Source: JAZFYD01 sp036443405 (GTDB taxonomy: Bacteria; Planctomycetota; PLA2). Taken from it: a DNA stretch of 33,017 nucleotides. The DNA lies in NCBI GenBank assembly GCA_036443405.1, contig JAZFYD010000223.1, forward strand, positions 1-33,017, given 5' to 3'. Each line of letters starts with the position of its first letter. Within the stretch, counting starts at the first letter, position 1. A program made the translations under genes and the position numbers. The notes under the pieces are model-generated. The model was not told the origin of the DNA. It saw only the letters and a list, made by a program, of their open reading frames with translations, and ran no database searches. Shown here one piece after another: positions 7,755 to 15,606 of this stretch.

Positions 7755-8929
7755 ACCTGCAGCCAGCCCCGGCGACGGAATCCCGTCAGTTTGGCGACGA
7801 TCGTTGCTGGCATGGTTTCCACGCGCAGGTTGTGGGCGGTCACGCTGTTGTTGAAGAACCCCCGGGCCAACGCGATGCGATCCTCGGTGTCGATCAGTTC
7901 GTCGTGCAGTTTCCGGAAGTTCGCATCGGTCTTCAGCTCCGGATAGTCCTCCGCCAGCGCGATGAGATCCCCTTTCATGCGCAGCTTGGCCACCCGTTCG
8001 TGCGCGGCCTTTTCGTGGCCTGCGATGGATGCAACACACGATTGCAGGCGCGGTATGAGTACGTGACGCCGCTTCAGCTGCACATCCAACATGCCCTCGG
8101 CCATCTCCACGCGCTGCCGCACCGACACGAGTCCGTTGTACACGAGCACCAACCAGGTGACCGCCATCACGCCGAGGAACGCGCCCGCGCCGATCGTCGC
8201 GCCTTCGTGTTGGGCGAGCACCCACCCGACCCCGCCGGCACACGCCGCGCCGAGCACCGTGCCCAACAAGATCGACCAGAAGTGGCCGCGGACGATCTGC
8301 TCCTCGGAGCGCGTCGAGATGAGGAACATCTCGCCGAATTCGGATTCGGCGATTTCGGGCTCGACAACATCGGCCCGCATGCGCGCCGTGCCGATCACAT
8401 AGAGGTCCACCCCCAGACGCAGCGCCGTCTCGTGGAGCCGGCGCCGATGAGTGGAACCGGAAATCGCCGCGGACGGGCCGTGCTCGTAGTAGCGCGGATC
8501 GGATCGAAGGCAGGTCCGGTCGAACGTGCGGACACCGTCGATTTCCGCACGCTCGGGAATCACTCGAATTCGGCCGGTCTCGTCCTCCAACTCGAACGGG
8601 ATCGACCGGCCGCCTTGCGCAACCGATTGCCACCCCGTTTGGGAGGTCATGGTGACTCTCCCCTTCGAGTCGGTCCGGGGCACCATCCGCTGCCATTGTT
8701 CCTCGACGGCCCACCGGTACCAAACGCAACGCACTCGAGCGATGCGGCTACGCAGCGGGTCCGCGCAGCGAAGCACGCCCTTTACCTCGTTGAGCCCGGC
8801 AAACACTCCTTTGGTCTTGGACGTGGGGACGTTGACGTGCAGCCTGCGCCGACGCAACGAACGAATCGCCACGAAGAGGCCGAGAACCGCGGCGACGGCC
8901 ATGCCGATGGGCAGTGCTGCATCTTCCAT
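7751..8929 (-). CDS. Membrane protein with GIDE-like domain and LemA domain
   Basis: This 392-residue protein has an N-terminal membrane anchor at about 8-24, a soluble region at about 40-205 that resembles the GIDE domain of the mitochondrial E3 ligase MUL1 and its bacterial relatives, two more hydrophobic segments at about 217-238 and 244-264, and a C-terminal LemA-type coiled helical domain from about 264. GIDE-like signs are KGVLRCADPLRSRIARVRCVWYRW without its tail being a RING finger, and a later stretch DLYVIGTARMR. LemA signs are LVYNGLVSVRQRVEMAEGML and FFNNSVTAHNLRVETMPATI. No ubiquitin-ligase RING is present, so no ligase activity is expected. The role is probably envelope-related but unknown. 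The start at 8929 gives the membrane anchor; no Shine-Dalgarno sequence is clear. The stop is shared (CTAG) with the convergent ORF. Confidence 0.8.
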   Translation of the reverse strand: MEDAALPIGMAVAAVLGLFVAIRSLRRRRLHVNVPTSKTKGVFAGLNEVKGVLRCADPLRSRIARVRCVWYRWAVEEQWQRMVPRTDSKGRVTMTSQTGWQSVAQGGRSIPFELEDETGRIRVIPERAEIDGVRTFDRTCLRSDPRYYEHGPSAAISGSTHRRRLHETALRLGVDLYVIGTARMRADVVEPEIAESEFGEMFLISTRSEEQIVRGHFWSILLGTVLGAACAGGVGWVLAQHEGATIGAGAFLGVMAVTWLVLVYNGLVSVRQRVEMAEGMLDVQLKRRHVLIPRLQSCVASIAGHEKAAHERVAKLRMKGDLIALAEDYPELKTDANFRKLHDELIDTEDRIALARGFFNNSVTAHNLRVETMPATIVAKLTGFRRRGWLQV

Positions 8930-9033
8930 CGTGCCGGCGATTCTCCACCAGATCGGCGACGCACGTCGAGCACGCGGCCAGCGGACCCCAAACCGGAAGG
9001 CTCACGGCGGTCGGAGGCGCGGCGGGGGCGGGA

Positions 9034-9171
9034 GGTGCCAGGTAACTTTTTCCGCAAATCTCGGGGGCCTGCGCGTCAGCTCAGCCGGCCTTCGTTGGCG
9101 TGGAGCTCTGAATCGCGCCATCGTTCATGGCGCGCGGCGCGCTGGAATTCGCGACAAAGTTACCTGGCACC
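9034..9171. mobile_element. Short element bounded by 16-bp inverted repeats (MITE- or REP-like)
   Basis: GGTGCCAGGTAACTTT at 9034-9049 is perfectly repeated in inverse orientation at 9156-9171, and weaker symmetry (8 of 14) continues inward. The 138-bp interval also contains a perfect 8-bp stem, CGCGCCAT (9114-9121) with ATGGCGCG (9127-9134) and a 5-nt loop. It codes for nothing recognisable and fills most of the 269-bp divergent gap between the genes starting at 8929 and 9199. It looks like a non-autonomous mobile unit moved in trans, perhaps by a REP-associated tyrosine transposase. No transposase or obvious target duplication is seen here. Confidence 0.6.
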
Positions 9172-9184
9172 GTATGACGGCCGG

Positions 9185-9190
9185 TATGCT
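9185..9190 (+). promoter_or_regulatory. Putative leaderless -10 box TATGCT
   Basis: TATGCT ends 8 nt before the GTG at 9199, so transcription would begin at or next to the start codon. There is no Shine-Dalgarno sequence. The -35 region would fall in the right end of the inverted-repeat element (TTACCT at 9160-9165, 19-bp spacer). Confidence 0.5.
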
Positions 9191-9198
9191 CCGCGCCC

Positions 9199-9903
9199 GT
9201 GAGCAAATCGTTCGAAGCGATCGCGTGGGTCGACACCCCCATCGGCGTGTTCGATCTGCGACGGCGCTCGGTTCCGACGGCGGATGGCACCGAAAGCGTG
9301 ACCGAGGTGCTCGTCAACGGCGAGTTGCTGATGAGCAGCCGCAACACGGTTTCCGAACGCGCGCTCGCGACGCGGGCGCTCGCGCTGCATCGCGGTGGCG
9401 GGGATCTTTCCGTGCTCGTCGGCGGCCTCGGCTTGGGCTACACCGCGCACGCCGCGCTGCAAGACCCGCGCGTGACCCACGTTCGTGTCGTCGATCGCAT
9501 TCCGGTCCTGTTCGAGTGGCTGCGTGCCGGACATCTGCCGCTGTCCGCCGAGCTTTCCGGCGACTCCCGATTCGCGATGATCGAGAGCGACGTCTACGCC
9601 GACCTGCTCGGGGAGCCGGCTCGCGATACGGCATTCGACGCGATCCTGATCGATGTCGATCACACGCCCAAGGAACGCCTCGACCAATCGAGCGCGCCGT
9701 TCTACACCGCCGACGGCCAACGCCGCGTCGCACGCCACCTCGCGCCCGGCGGGGTGCTGGCGGTCTGGTCGGCCGGCGACGACGACGAATTCGCGGCGGT
9801 GTTGTCCGAGGTCTACGAGCACGCCGCCCGCGAGCGTGTGGAGTGGGAGGACGACTACCTCGGCGAGATGGCCGACGTGCTGTTCCTCGCGCGGAACGAG
9901 TAG
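9199..9903 (+). CDS. Spermidine synthase-like, class I SAM-methyltransferase-fold protein
   Basis: This 234-residue Rossmann-fold protein resembles the spermidine/spermine synthase superfamily. The nucleotide-binding loop is VLVGGLGLGYTA (about 73-83), followed by an acidic end of strand 2 (VRVVDRIP, Asp about 99), an acidic residue in IESDVY (about 131) and the strand-4 motif DAILIDVDHTP (about 147-157). Standard spermidine synthases are about 280-300 residues with a longer N-terminal beta domain. This one is shorter and its D-x-x-x-D active site is not the canonical one, so it may be a methyltransferase or an inactive relative. The GTG at 9199 is chosen because the TATGCT box lies 8 nt upstream. 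It is a single-gene unit followed 71 bp later by the AlkD-like gene, which has its own box. Confidence 0.75.
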   Translation: MSKSFEAIAWVDTPIGVFDLRRRSVPTADGTESVTEVLVNGELLMSSRNTVSERALATRALALHRGGGDLSVLVGGLGLGYTAHAALQDPRVTHVRVVDRIPVLFEWLRAGHLPLSAELSGDSRFAMIESDVYADLLGEPARDTAFDAILIDVDHTPKERLDQSSAPFYTADGQRRVARHLAPGGVLAVWSAGDDDEFAAVLSEVYEHAARERVEWEDDYLGEMADVLFLARNE

Positions 9904-9962
9904 CCAGCGCGAACAAACGTTGCGAGACGAGGCCCTGCTTGAACACTTCGGCCGCGAGTTGC

Positions 9963-9968
9963 TACGCT
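9963..9968 (+). promoter_or_regulatory. Putative leaderless -10 box TACGCT
   Basis: TACGCT ends 6 nt before the ATG at 9975. There is no Shine-Dalgarno sequence. Confidence 0.5.
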
Positions 9969-9974
9969 CCCCGC

Positions 9975-10697
9975 ATGACACCCAAGGCTGCGGCGGCGCG
10001 GGCCCGAAAGGAACTTCGGGCGTCCGCGAAGAAAGAGGTCGACCACTCCAGGTTCTTCAAGGACGAGGTCAAGCTGCTCGGGGTGTGGACCGCCGATCTG
10101 CGCAGGATCGCGCGCGGCATCTACGCGGACGTCAAGAAGGAGTGGAGCCTCGAGGATGCGATCGCGTTTGCGGACGCGCTGCTCGCGGACGACTATCTCG
10201 AGATGCGGTCTTGCGGCGTGTTGGTGCTCGGCCGCTTCTCGAAGCAGTTTCCGGCGAGCCTGCTCCCGCGGGTTCGGAAGTGGATCGAGTGCGGGTGGCT
10301 GGACAACTGGAGCGCCATCGATCTCGTGTGCTCCGACGTGCTGCACCCGCTGATCGTGGCGCATCCCCAGCTGTTGAAAAAGACCGAGACGTGGACGACG
10401 TCGAAGAACCTGTGGCTGCGCCGGGCCGCGGCGGTGTGTCTCGTGAAATCGGCCTGCAAAGGCAAACACCTGGCCGGGTCCTACCGCGTCGCGAAAAAAC
10501 TCGCGGGCGACAAGGAGGACCTCGTGCAAAAAGGAGCCGGTTGGCTGCTCAAGGAAGCAGGCGCGACAGATATGCCGCGCCTGCAAAAGTTCGTCGAGCA
10601 AAACGGCAAGAAGATGCCGCGCACGATGCTGCGTTACGCCATCGAGAAGTTCCCGGCGGCGACGCGGAAGAGGTTGTTGGGTTCCACCAAGCTCTAG
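9975..10697 (+). CDS. DNA alkylation repair protein, AlkD-like DNA glycosylase
   Basis: This 240-residue all-helical HEAT-like repeat protein belongs to the AlkC/AlkD superfamily, which removes bulky or positively charged alkylated bases such as N3- and N7-alkylpurines without base flipping. Residues matching the catalytic set of Bacillus cereus AlkD (Trp109, Asp113, Arg148, Trp187) appear at the expected spacing: Trp112 and Asp116 in DNWSAIDLVCSDV, Arg149-150 in NLWLRRAAAV, and Trp190 in QKGAGWLLKEAG. The length matches the family (about 230-240). The N-terminus is Lys/Arg-rich, as usual. The ATG at 9975 fits the upstream TACGCT box. A strong hairpin lies 14 bp after the stop. An active glycosylase is likely; it is a stand-alone gene with no other repair genes nearby. 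Confidence 0.88.
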   Translation: MTPKAAAARARKELRASAKKEVDHSRFFKDEVKLLGVWTADLRRIARGIYADVKKEWSLEDAIAFADALLADDYLEMRSCGVLVLGRFSKQFPASLLPRVRKWIECGWLDNWSAIDLVCSDVLHPLIVAHPQLLKKTETWTTSKNLWLRRAAAVCLVKSACKGKHLAGSYRVAKKLAGDKEDLVQKGAGWLLKEAGATDMPRLQKFVEQNGKKMPRTMLRYAIEKFPAATRKRLLGSTKL

Positions 10698-10711
10698 GCT
10701 CGAACGAAGCC

Positions 10712-10739
10712 GCCGGTACGGGCGAGAGCCCGTACCGGC
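10712..10739 (+). terminator. Strong 12-bp hairpin after the AlkD-like gene
   Basis: GCCGGTACGGGC and GCCCGTACCGGC form a perfect 12-bp stem around a GAGA tetraloop, starting 14 bp after the stop at 10697. No T-run follows, so it is not a classical Rho-independent terminator. It may stall polymerase, protect the 3' end, or be a REP-like palindrome. The remaining space to the next gene (10740-10823) shows nothing else I can name. Confidence 0.45.
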
Positions 10740-10823
10740 AGGCGGTAGGATCCGCGGCGGCGCGCAGCGCCAACTGGCTAACTACTACTTCGGCAAGTGC
10801 CGCCGTCCCGCGTGGCGCTCCCG

Positions 10824-11129
10824 CTAGGGACAAGGATCGGGGCTGGTGGCGTGCTTGATGATGTCAAAGTGGCTATAGTCCTCGTTGTTCGGGGGATCCG
10901 TGATGAACTTGCAGAAGTCGGCCTTGTTTTTCCCGACGGCGACCGGGCAAAACATCAGTTGCACAGCCGGTTCGCCGTATTTGATCTTGGGAAACGGCGC
11001 CCCGCCGACACCCTCCTTGCGAAGGGCCCAGTACTCGTAGTTCTCGTCACTCTCCTGCGTGGCATAGCCGACAACCTGTCCCATGTGATCCAGAATCTGA
11101 AACGTTCCCATCCCTAATTGAGGTGCCAT
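10824..11129 (-). CDS. Small hypothetical protein, 101 residues
   Basis: I do not recognise this family. It is soluble with no signal peptide or membrane segment. It begins with a beta-like stretch (GMGTFQILDHMGQVVGYATQ) and has a central aromatic/charged part (ENYEYWALRKEG), two Cys in the C-terminal half plus one near the end, and a PDPCP terminus. A good Shine-Dalgarno sequence, AAGGAAG, lies 6-7 nt before the ATG at 11129, which is strong evidence that it is translated. It follows the kinase gene by 55 bp on the same strand and may be co-transcribed with it. The FQILDHMGQVVGYATQ pattern could be a short regulatory or ligand domain, but that is a guess. Confidence 0.7.
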   Translation of the reverse strand: MAPQLGMGTFQILDHMGQVVGYATQESDENYEYWALRKEGVGGAPFPKIKYGEPAVQLMFCPVAVGKNKADFCKFITDPPNNEDYSHFDIIKHATSPDPCP

Positions 11130-11184
11130 TCGTTCTTCCTTCTGGTCTGTTCAGACCGCTCCCATATCTGTTTCCGGTGAACCG

Positions 11185-14100
11185 TCACCGGGGCCAATCC
11201 CTTAGTGTGCTCGGTGTGTCTTCGCCCGCCAGCCACTCCACGCATTCGCGCGCCGACGCGACCTCGCGGCGGACGGCTCGGTATTCCGGCGCGATCTTCG
11301 TGGCCAATCTGCGCGCGTCGTCCCGGTAGCGCGGCACGCGATCCGGGTACCCAAGCCCGAGCAGCCCGAGCGACTGCAACGCGATTCCCGGCAGCGGACA
11401 CTCGCGCGCGCTCCGCTCCAAAGACTCGACTTGGACACTGTCGCCAAGCGCACCAAGGAACGCACCCGTCAAGAGCGAGCCCCACGAGTGTCCAATTTCC
11501 CGCCACAGCCGATTTGCTGTACCCACGAGCGTGCGTGCAGTGGCGCGATCTTGGAGCCGCCAGGCGACGGCGCCCTCGTTGAGGTTGAGCTGGGCTTGAA
11601 GGTTGGAGAGACGGAGCGCGCCCAGCGCGTCGATGAGTTCGTGATCGACGGAGGTAGCTTCGCCGCTGCGGTAGGCGGCGAACCGCAGGACCGACTCCGC
11701 GCGGGCTTCGAAGAACGCATGGCGAAATCGCGCAGCGGCCGCCTTCGCACTCTCGCCCAGCTCACGCGCCCGGTCGTAGAGCCCTGCTTCGACGCAAGTT
11801 TCCGCGACGTTCAACAGCGCGGAGAGGCGGGAGCGCGGATCGGGCGCGATCCGTAGCGCCTCCTCGTGGAGTTCGACGGCATCCCGGAAGCGGTACTGGA
11901 TGTAGGCGGCCCAACCCTTCCACTCGAGCAACTTGGCGCGTGTCTCCGTTGCGTCGTGCTTGGCCGCCCAATCTTCCACGCTCGCCAAGACCTCTTCGCT
12001 GCGGTCTCGTTGGCCACTGCGCGCCGCCATCGCCCGCGCTCCCTGGCGAAGCTGCTCGAGCTCGAGCTCGGCGAACGGCCCGAGCGCGTCCGCGAGTGCG
12101 AGCGCCCGGTCTCCGTCGCGGCGCAACGCAAGGAGCGCGACGCGGGCCAGACGATCGAGGCGCAATAGCTCGGGCGTGCGATGTGCCGCACGGCCGATCT
12201 CATACAGCGCGAGTTCGAAGCTGCGTTCCGTGCCTTCCGCGGCGGCGACCAACAGCAGCGCGGAGAGCGGCTGGATTTCGTCGCTCGGCCCCAGGTGGTT
12301 CCCGCGGACGGCGGCCAAACCCTCGGCGATCACAGCGCGGGCATGGCCGACTCGCGCCTCGCGCACGAGCGCAAGACCGGCGTCGCGTGTTTCACGCGTG
12401 AGGTCGCTGGTGGCGTCCGAAGCCACGAGGTGCCGAAGTCGTCCCGGCGTGCCGGGCGGCAACGCCCGTGCCGCGGCCGCGTGGTTCTCTGGACTGGGAA
12501 ACACAGCCGTGTCGGTCGCGGTGCGATAAAGACCGTCCGCAGTGCAATCGACCTTGCCCTCACGAACCAACTCGGCGAGCGACTCGGCGACGGGACGCTG
12601 CACTGCATCCGCCAGCACCTGCTCGGAGAGGCTCTGGCCTGACGCTGCCAGCACACCCATGACCGGATCCGTTCCTTTGAGATCACCGTTGGGCACCGGA
12701 CAGACGCGGAACCCACTCGCGAGCAAGTCGAGCGCAGCACGGTCGACCGCTACGGATCCACTCTCGACCCGCGCGAGATCGGCACGCACCCACGCAGACA
12801 GTTCTTCCAGCACACGGACGGGCCAACCCTGAGTTCGACGGTGCAGTTCGGTTGCGGAGTCCTCGCGGAGATGGAAGATCCGGTCGTTCCCGCTGAACAG
12901 TCCGCGCAGGGACTTCTCGGAGAGCGGCTCGAGCCGCACCGTGGCCCGGTCCGGATCATCGACGAGCCGGATCACACAACCCGACGCGTCTTCCGGCGCG
13001 GCGTCCGTGCGGTCCACGAGAACGACATCGGTGGACGCAGGTGTCGCGTAGCCCGGATCGAACCAGGCCACGGTCTTGCCGGATCGGCGCAGGCGCGTCG
13101 CGACGCGGCGTAGGCACAAGCTGCGACCTGAACGCGGCGGGCCGAATAGGGTGACCTGCCGCGAACGGCTCGCCGCCTGCACGACGGCGTCCACGACACT
13201 GGTGTTTTGCAGCGCCGGATGCGTTCGCAGCACTTCCAAAGGCGGCAGGTCGCCGCGGAGAACGGCGGCCGCTTGAGCCGCGGACGGCACGCGCTCCTCG
13301 GGCCTTTGAGCCAACAGCGAATCGATCATGTCGCACGGGCAGCCGCGGGGGTCGATCCCCTGCTCGGCCAATGTCGGTGCCGCTCCACCGAGCCGCGCCT
13401 TGACGAGCGCATCGAGACTGTGGACCGGGTGCGGGTTGCTTCCGACAAGAGCCTCGTACAGCATCACGCCTACCGAATAGAGGTCTGTTCGCGGGGTGGC
13501 GGTACCGCCGTGGAGCTGTTCCGGCGCGAGATACGCGGGCGTTCCGGCGACCCCTTCGACGCGCCCGGGCACCGACGGGCCGGAGGAAACGCCGAGGTCG
13601 AGCATGACCGGCCGTCCAGCGGTGTCGACCAGGACATTCGCGGGCTTGAGATCACCGTGCACAACCCCGCGCGCATGAATGCGTGCGAGCGTCTCGAGCA
13701 GAGCGATCGCGGTCTCGGCAAGGTCGCCCCACGGCATGGGTGTCGCGCCTCCCGGGAAACGCGACCCCTTGACCTTCGGCATCACGAAGAACGGAAAGCC
13801 GTCGTGAACGCCGTCGTCGAGCAACCGCACGACACCCGGAAGCTCGAGCAACCGCAACGCCGCCAATTCGCGACGGAACCACGCGAGGTCGCTTCCGCGC
13901 AGCGCGGTGAGGATCTTCACCGCGACGCGCTCGCCGCTCAGCAGGTCGGCGGCCTCGAACACGACACCGGAAGCGCCCGACCCCAGGCGTTCTTCGAGCT
14001 GGTAGCGATCATCGAGTACGGCGCCGACGAACGGGATGTCGCCGGCCTGCTCGAGTGCGCGCGTCCACAGACCGCGGGAAACGTCGGGCGGCTCGAGAAA

Positions 14101-14250
14101 GCCGTGCAACTCCGCGTGTGCTTTGAGCATCGACCGCGCCTCTTCGAGCAGGGCGTTGTCGTCTCCACACACGCGCCGCAAGAACGCATCTTGATCCTCG
14201 ATCTGCAGCTCGATCGCGTCGTTGACGACGTCCTTGAGACGTGACGTCAC
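11185..14250 (-). CDS. Large Ser/Thr protein kinase with NTPase-like and TPR-like C-terminal regions
   Basis: This 1021-residue protein has an N-terminal Hanks-type kinase domain at about 83-335. It shows a glycine-rich loop (ERLGSGASGVVFEA), the ATP lysine in VAVKIL (about 112), a catalytic loop HGDLKPANVLVD (Asp about 200, HGD instead of HRD), DLG in place of DFG (about 218), and GTPAYLAPEQ. A P-loop-like segment GPPRSGRS (about 370-377) follows, with Arg where Lys is usual, then VVLVD as a possible Walker B. From about 650 onward are Ala/Leu/Glu-rich helical repeats resembling TPRs. This kinase-STAND-TPR plan is typical of bacterial signalling kinases. Its GTG start overlaps the sigma-factor stop (GTGA, 14247-14250), so the two are co-expressed and may act together. 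There is no membrane segment, so it is cytoplasmic. The altered P-loop may bind nucleotide poorly. Confidence 0.9.
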   Translation of the reverse strand: MTSRLKDVVNDAIELQIEDQDAFLRRVCGDDNALLEEARSMLKAHAELHGFLEPPDVSRGLWTRALEQAGDIPFVGAVLDDRYQLEERLGSGASGVVFEAADLLSGERVAVKILTALRGSDLAWFRRELAALRLLELPGVVRLLDDGVHDGFPFFVMPKVKGSRFPGGATPMPWGDLAETAIALLETLARIHARGVVHGDLKPANVLVDTAGRPVMLDLGVSSGPSVPGRVEGVAGTPAYLAPEQLHGGTATPRTDLYSVGVMLYEALVGSNPHPVHSLDALVKARLGGAAPTLAEQGIDPRGCPCDMIDSLLAQRPEERVPSAAQAAAVLRGDLPPLEVLRTHPALQNTSVVDAVVQAASRSRQVTLFGPPRSGRSLCLRRVATRLRRSGKTVAWFDPGYATPASTDVVLVDRTDAAPEDASGCVIRLVDDPDRATVRLEPLSEKSLRGLFSGNDRIFHLREDSATELHRRTQGWPVRVLEELSAWVRADLARVESGSVAVDRAALDLLASGFRVCPVPNGDLKGTDPVMGVLAASGQSLSEQVLADAVQRPVAESLAELVREGKVDCTADGLYRTATDTAVFPSPENHAAAARALPPGTPGRLRHLVASDATSDLTRETRDAGLALVREARVGHARAVIAEGLAAVRGNHLGPSDEIQPLSALLLVAAAEGTERSFELALYEIGRAAHRTPELLRLDRLARVALLALRRDGDRALALADALGPFAELELEQLRQGARAMAARSGQRDRSEEVLASVEDWAAKHDATETRAKLLEWKGWAAYIQYRFRDAVELHEEALRIAPDPRSRLSALLNVAETCVEAGLYDRARELGESAKAAAARFRHAFFEARAESVLRFAAYRSGEATSVDHELIDALGALRLSNLQAQLNLNEGAVAWRLQDRATARTLVGTANRLWREIGHSWGSLLTGAFLGALGDSVQVESLERSARECPLPGIALQSLGLLGLGYPDRVPRYRDDARRLATKIAPEYRAVRREVASARECVEWLAGEDTPSTLRDWPR

Positions 14251-14807
14251 CCGATCAACCTTCGAAGTCGGATCCGCGCGAACCTCCAGTCCCGCTCCAC
14301 CGTGCGCTTCGGTTTCTGAAGCACGCTCGCGACCTCACTCACGGACAGCCCGGCGAACACGCGGAGTTCGACGACTTGCGCCGCGTTCGGGTCCTCCGCC
14401 GCGAGCTCTTCGAGCGCGGCGTCCAGATCGAGGATATCGATGGAACTCTCGATCTTCGCCGCGAGTGCGGCGAGCGCGACGCGCTCACCCGTTGGAGCTC
14501 GTTTCATCCGACCCTTAGCGCGCGCGTGGTCGACCAGAATGGACCGCATCGCCTTGGCCGCGACGCCGAGGAAGTGGCGCCGGTTGTCCCAGTGGCCCGC
14601 GTTGCCCGAGAAGAGCTTGGCGTAAACCTCGTGCACCAGATCGGTCCGGCCCAGACTCTGGGATGCGGGTTGCCCCACGAGGCACCGGGCCGCCTCTCTG
14701 TGCAGGTCCGCGTAGACCAGCTCGAACAACTGGTCCTCGGCGCCGTCATCGCCGGACTCGATCTGCCGCAGTAAGAGAGTGACGCTGTTTCTGGTTTTGT
14801 CGTCCAC
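14247..14807 (-). CDS. ECF-type RNA polymerase sigma factor
   Basis: This is a sigma-70-family factor of the ECF-like group common in Planctomycetota and Acidobacteriota (TIGR02999 style). Region 2 is seen in GRTDLVHEVYAKLF and RRHFLGVAAKAMRSILVDHA followed by RAKGRMKR. Region 4, the -35-binding helix-turn-helix, is seen in VVELRVFAGLSVSEVASVL and KRTVERDWRFARIRLRR. I place the start at the GTG at 14807 because the family consensus begins with VTLLLRQIESGD soon after. A TTG at 14876 would add 23 residues whose codons are less GC-rich at third positions (about 61 percent). It overlaps the downstream kinase by 4 bp. In known systems of this type the neighbouring kinase may modify or control the sigma factor; that is inference here. 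No anti-sigma factor is adjacent. Confidence 0.88.
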   Translation of the reverse strand: MDDKTRNSVTLLLRQIESGDDGAEDQLFELVYADLHREAARCLVGQPASQSLGRTDLVHEVYAKLFSGNAGHWDNRRHFLGVAAKAMRSILVDHARAKGRMKRAPTGERVALAALAAKIESSIDILDLDAALEELAAEDPNAAQVVELRVFAGLSVSEVASVLQKPKRTVERDWRFARIRLRRLIG

Positions 14808-14962
14808 GCCCGGTCCCAGCTTTCGAAACCAATACGAGATCTCGACCGAAAGTCCGCCATCTTTGGCCGCTTCCAACTCTCGGCCTCAATTCTCCACTTT
14901 TCGGGCCGGAGACCTGAAGCCTAATCCGCGGACATCGGGTCCGACTTGGCCGCGCGTTCCCG

Positions 14963-14968
14963 TACCCT
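14963..14968 (+). promoter_or_regulatory. upp: Putative leaderless -10 box TACCCT
   Basis: TACCCT ends 7 nt before the ATG at 14976. There is no Shine-Dalgarno sequence. Confidence 0.45.
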
Positions 14969-14975
14969 TGGCCCC

Positions 14976-15602
14976 ATGGCGTTCAAGACCGTTGCCCACC
15001 CGCTTGTTCGTCACAAGCTCGGTTTGTTGCGGCGGGACGATCTGGACACGGCGACGTTCCGCGATCTTGCGCGCGAGATCACCTATCTCTTGGCGTACGA
15101 GGCCTTTGCCGACCTTGCGCTCGAGCCGGTCACGATCGAGGGCTGGGCGGGGCCGGTCCAGGTGGATGCGCTCGCGGGGAAGAAGATCGCCGTCGTCCCG
15201 ATTCTGCGCGCGGGCCTCGGCATGCTTCCCGGTGTGTTGGATCTGATTCCGCTGGCCCGCGTCAACGTCGTTGGGCTTTATCGCGACGAGAAGACGCTTG
15301 AGCCGGTTCAGTACTACCAGAAGCTCTCGGCGGATATCGATGAGCGGCGCGCGTGCATCCTCGATCCGATGCTGGCGACCGGCCACTCGCTCACGGCGAC
15401 GATCGACATTCTCAAGAACGCCGGCTGCACGAACATCCGCATGCTGTGCCTCGTCGCGGCGCCCGAGGGTGTGGCGCACCTCGAAGCGACCCACCCGGAC
15501 GTGGACGTGTACGCGGCGTCACTCGACGAGCGGCTCAACGAAAGCGGCTACATCCTTCCGGGCCTCGGCGATGCCGGAGATCGCCTTTTCGGGACGCGTT
15601 GA
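14976..15602 (+). CDS. upp: Uracil phosphoribosyltransferase
   Basis: This 208-residue enzyme of pyrimidine salvage converts uracil and PRPP to UMP and pyrophosphate in the cytoplasm. Family marks are HPLVRHKLGLLRR at the N-terminus, VVPILRAGLGMLPGVLDLIP (about 73-92), YYQKL, the PRPP-binding loop DPMLATGHSLTATI (about 130-143) and the uracil-binding end YILPGLGDAGDRLFGT. The length matches the usual 208-210. The second Gly of the consensus DPMLATGGS is His here, at a position contacting PRPP phosphate. The ATG at 14976 is chosen over one at 14946 because it matches the family N-terminus and lies 7 nt after TACCCT. It is followed 4 bp later by a GNAT gene, probably co-transcribed. Confidence 0.93.
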   Translation: MAFKTVAHPLVRHKLGLLRRDDLDTATFRDLAREITYLLAYEAFADLALEPVTIEGWAGPVQVDALAGKKIAVVPILRAGLGMLPGVLDLIPLARVNVVGLYRDEKTLEPVQYYQKLSADIDERRACILDPMLATGHSLTATIDILKNAGCTNIRMLCLVAAPEGVAHLEATHPDVDVYAASLDERLNESGYILPGLGDAGDRLFGTR

Positions 15603-15606
15603 CACG

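Noticed and set aside
8526..9974. Upstream extension of the AlkD-like reading frame
   Set aside because: The added 480 residues overlap two other genes in other frames and are Arg-rich noise; the enzyme has full family length from 9975.
14807..14876. N-terminal extension of the sigma factor from a TTG start
   Set aside because: Third-position GC falls to about 61 percent and the family normally begins later; kept only as an alternative start.
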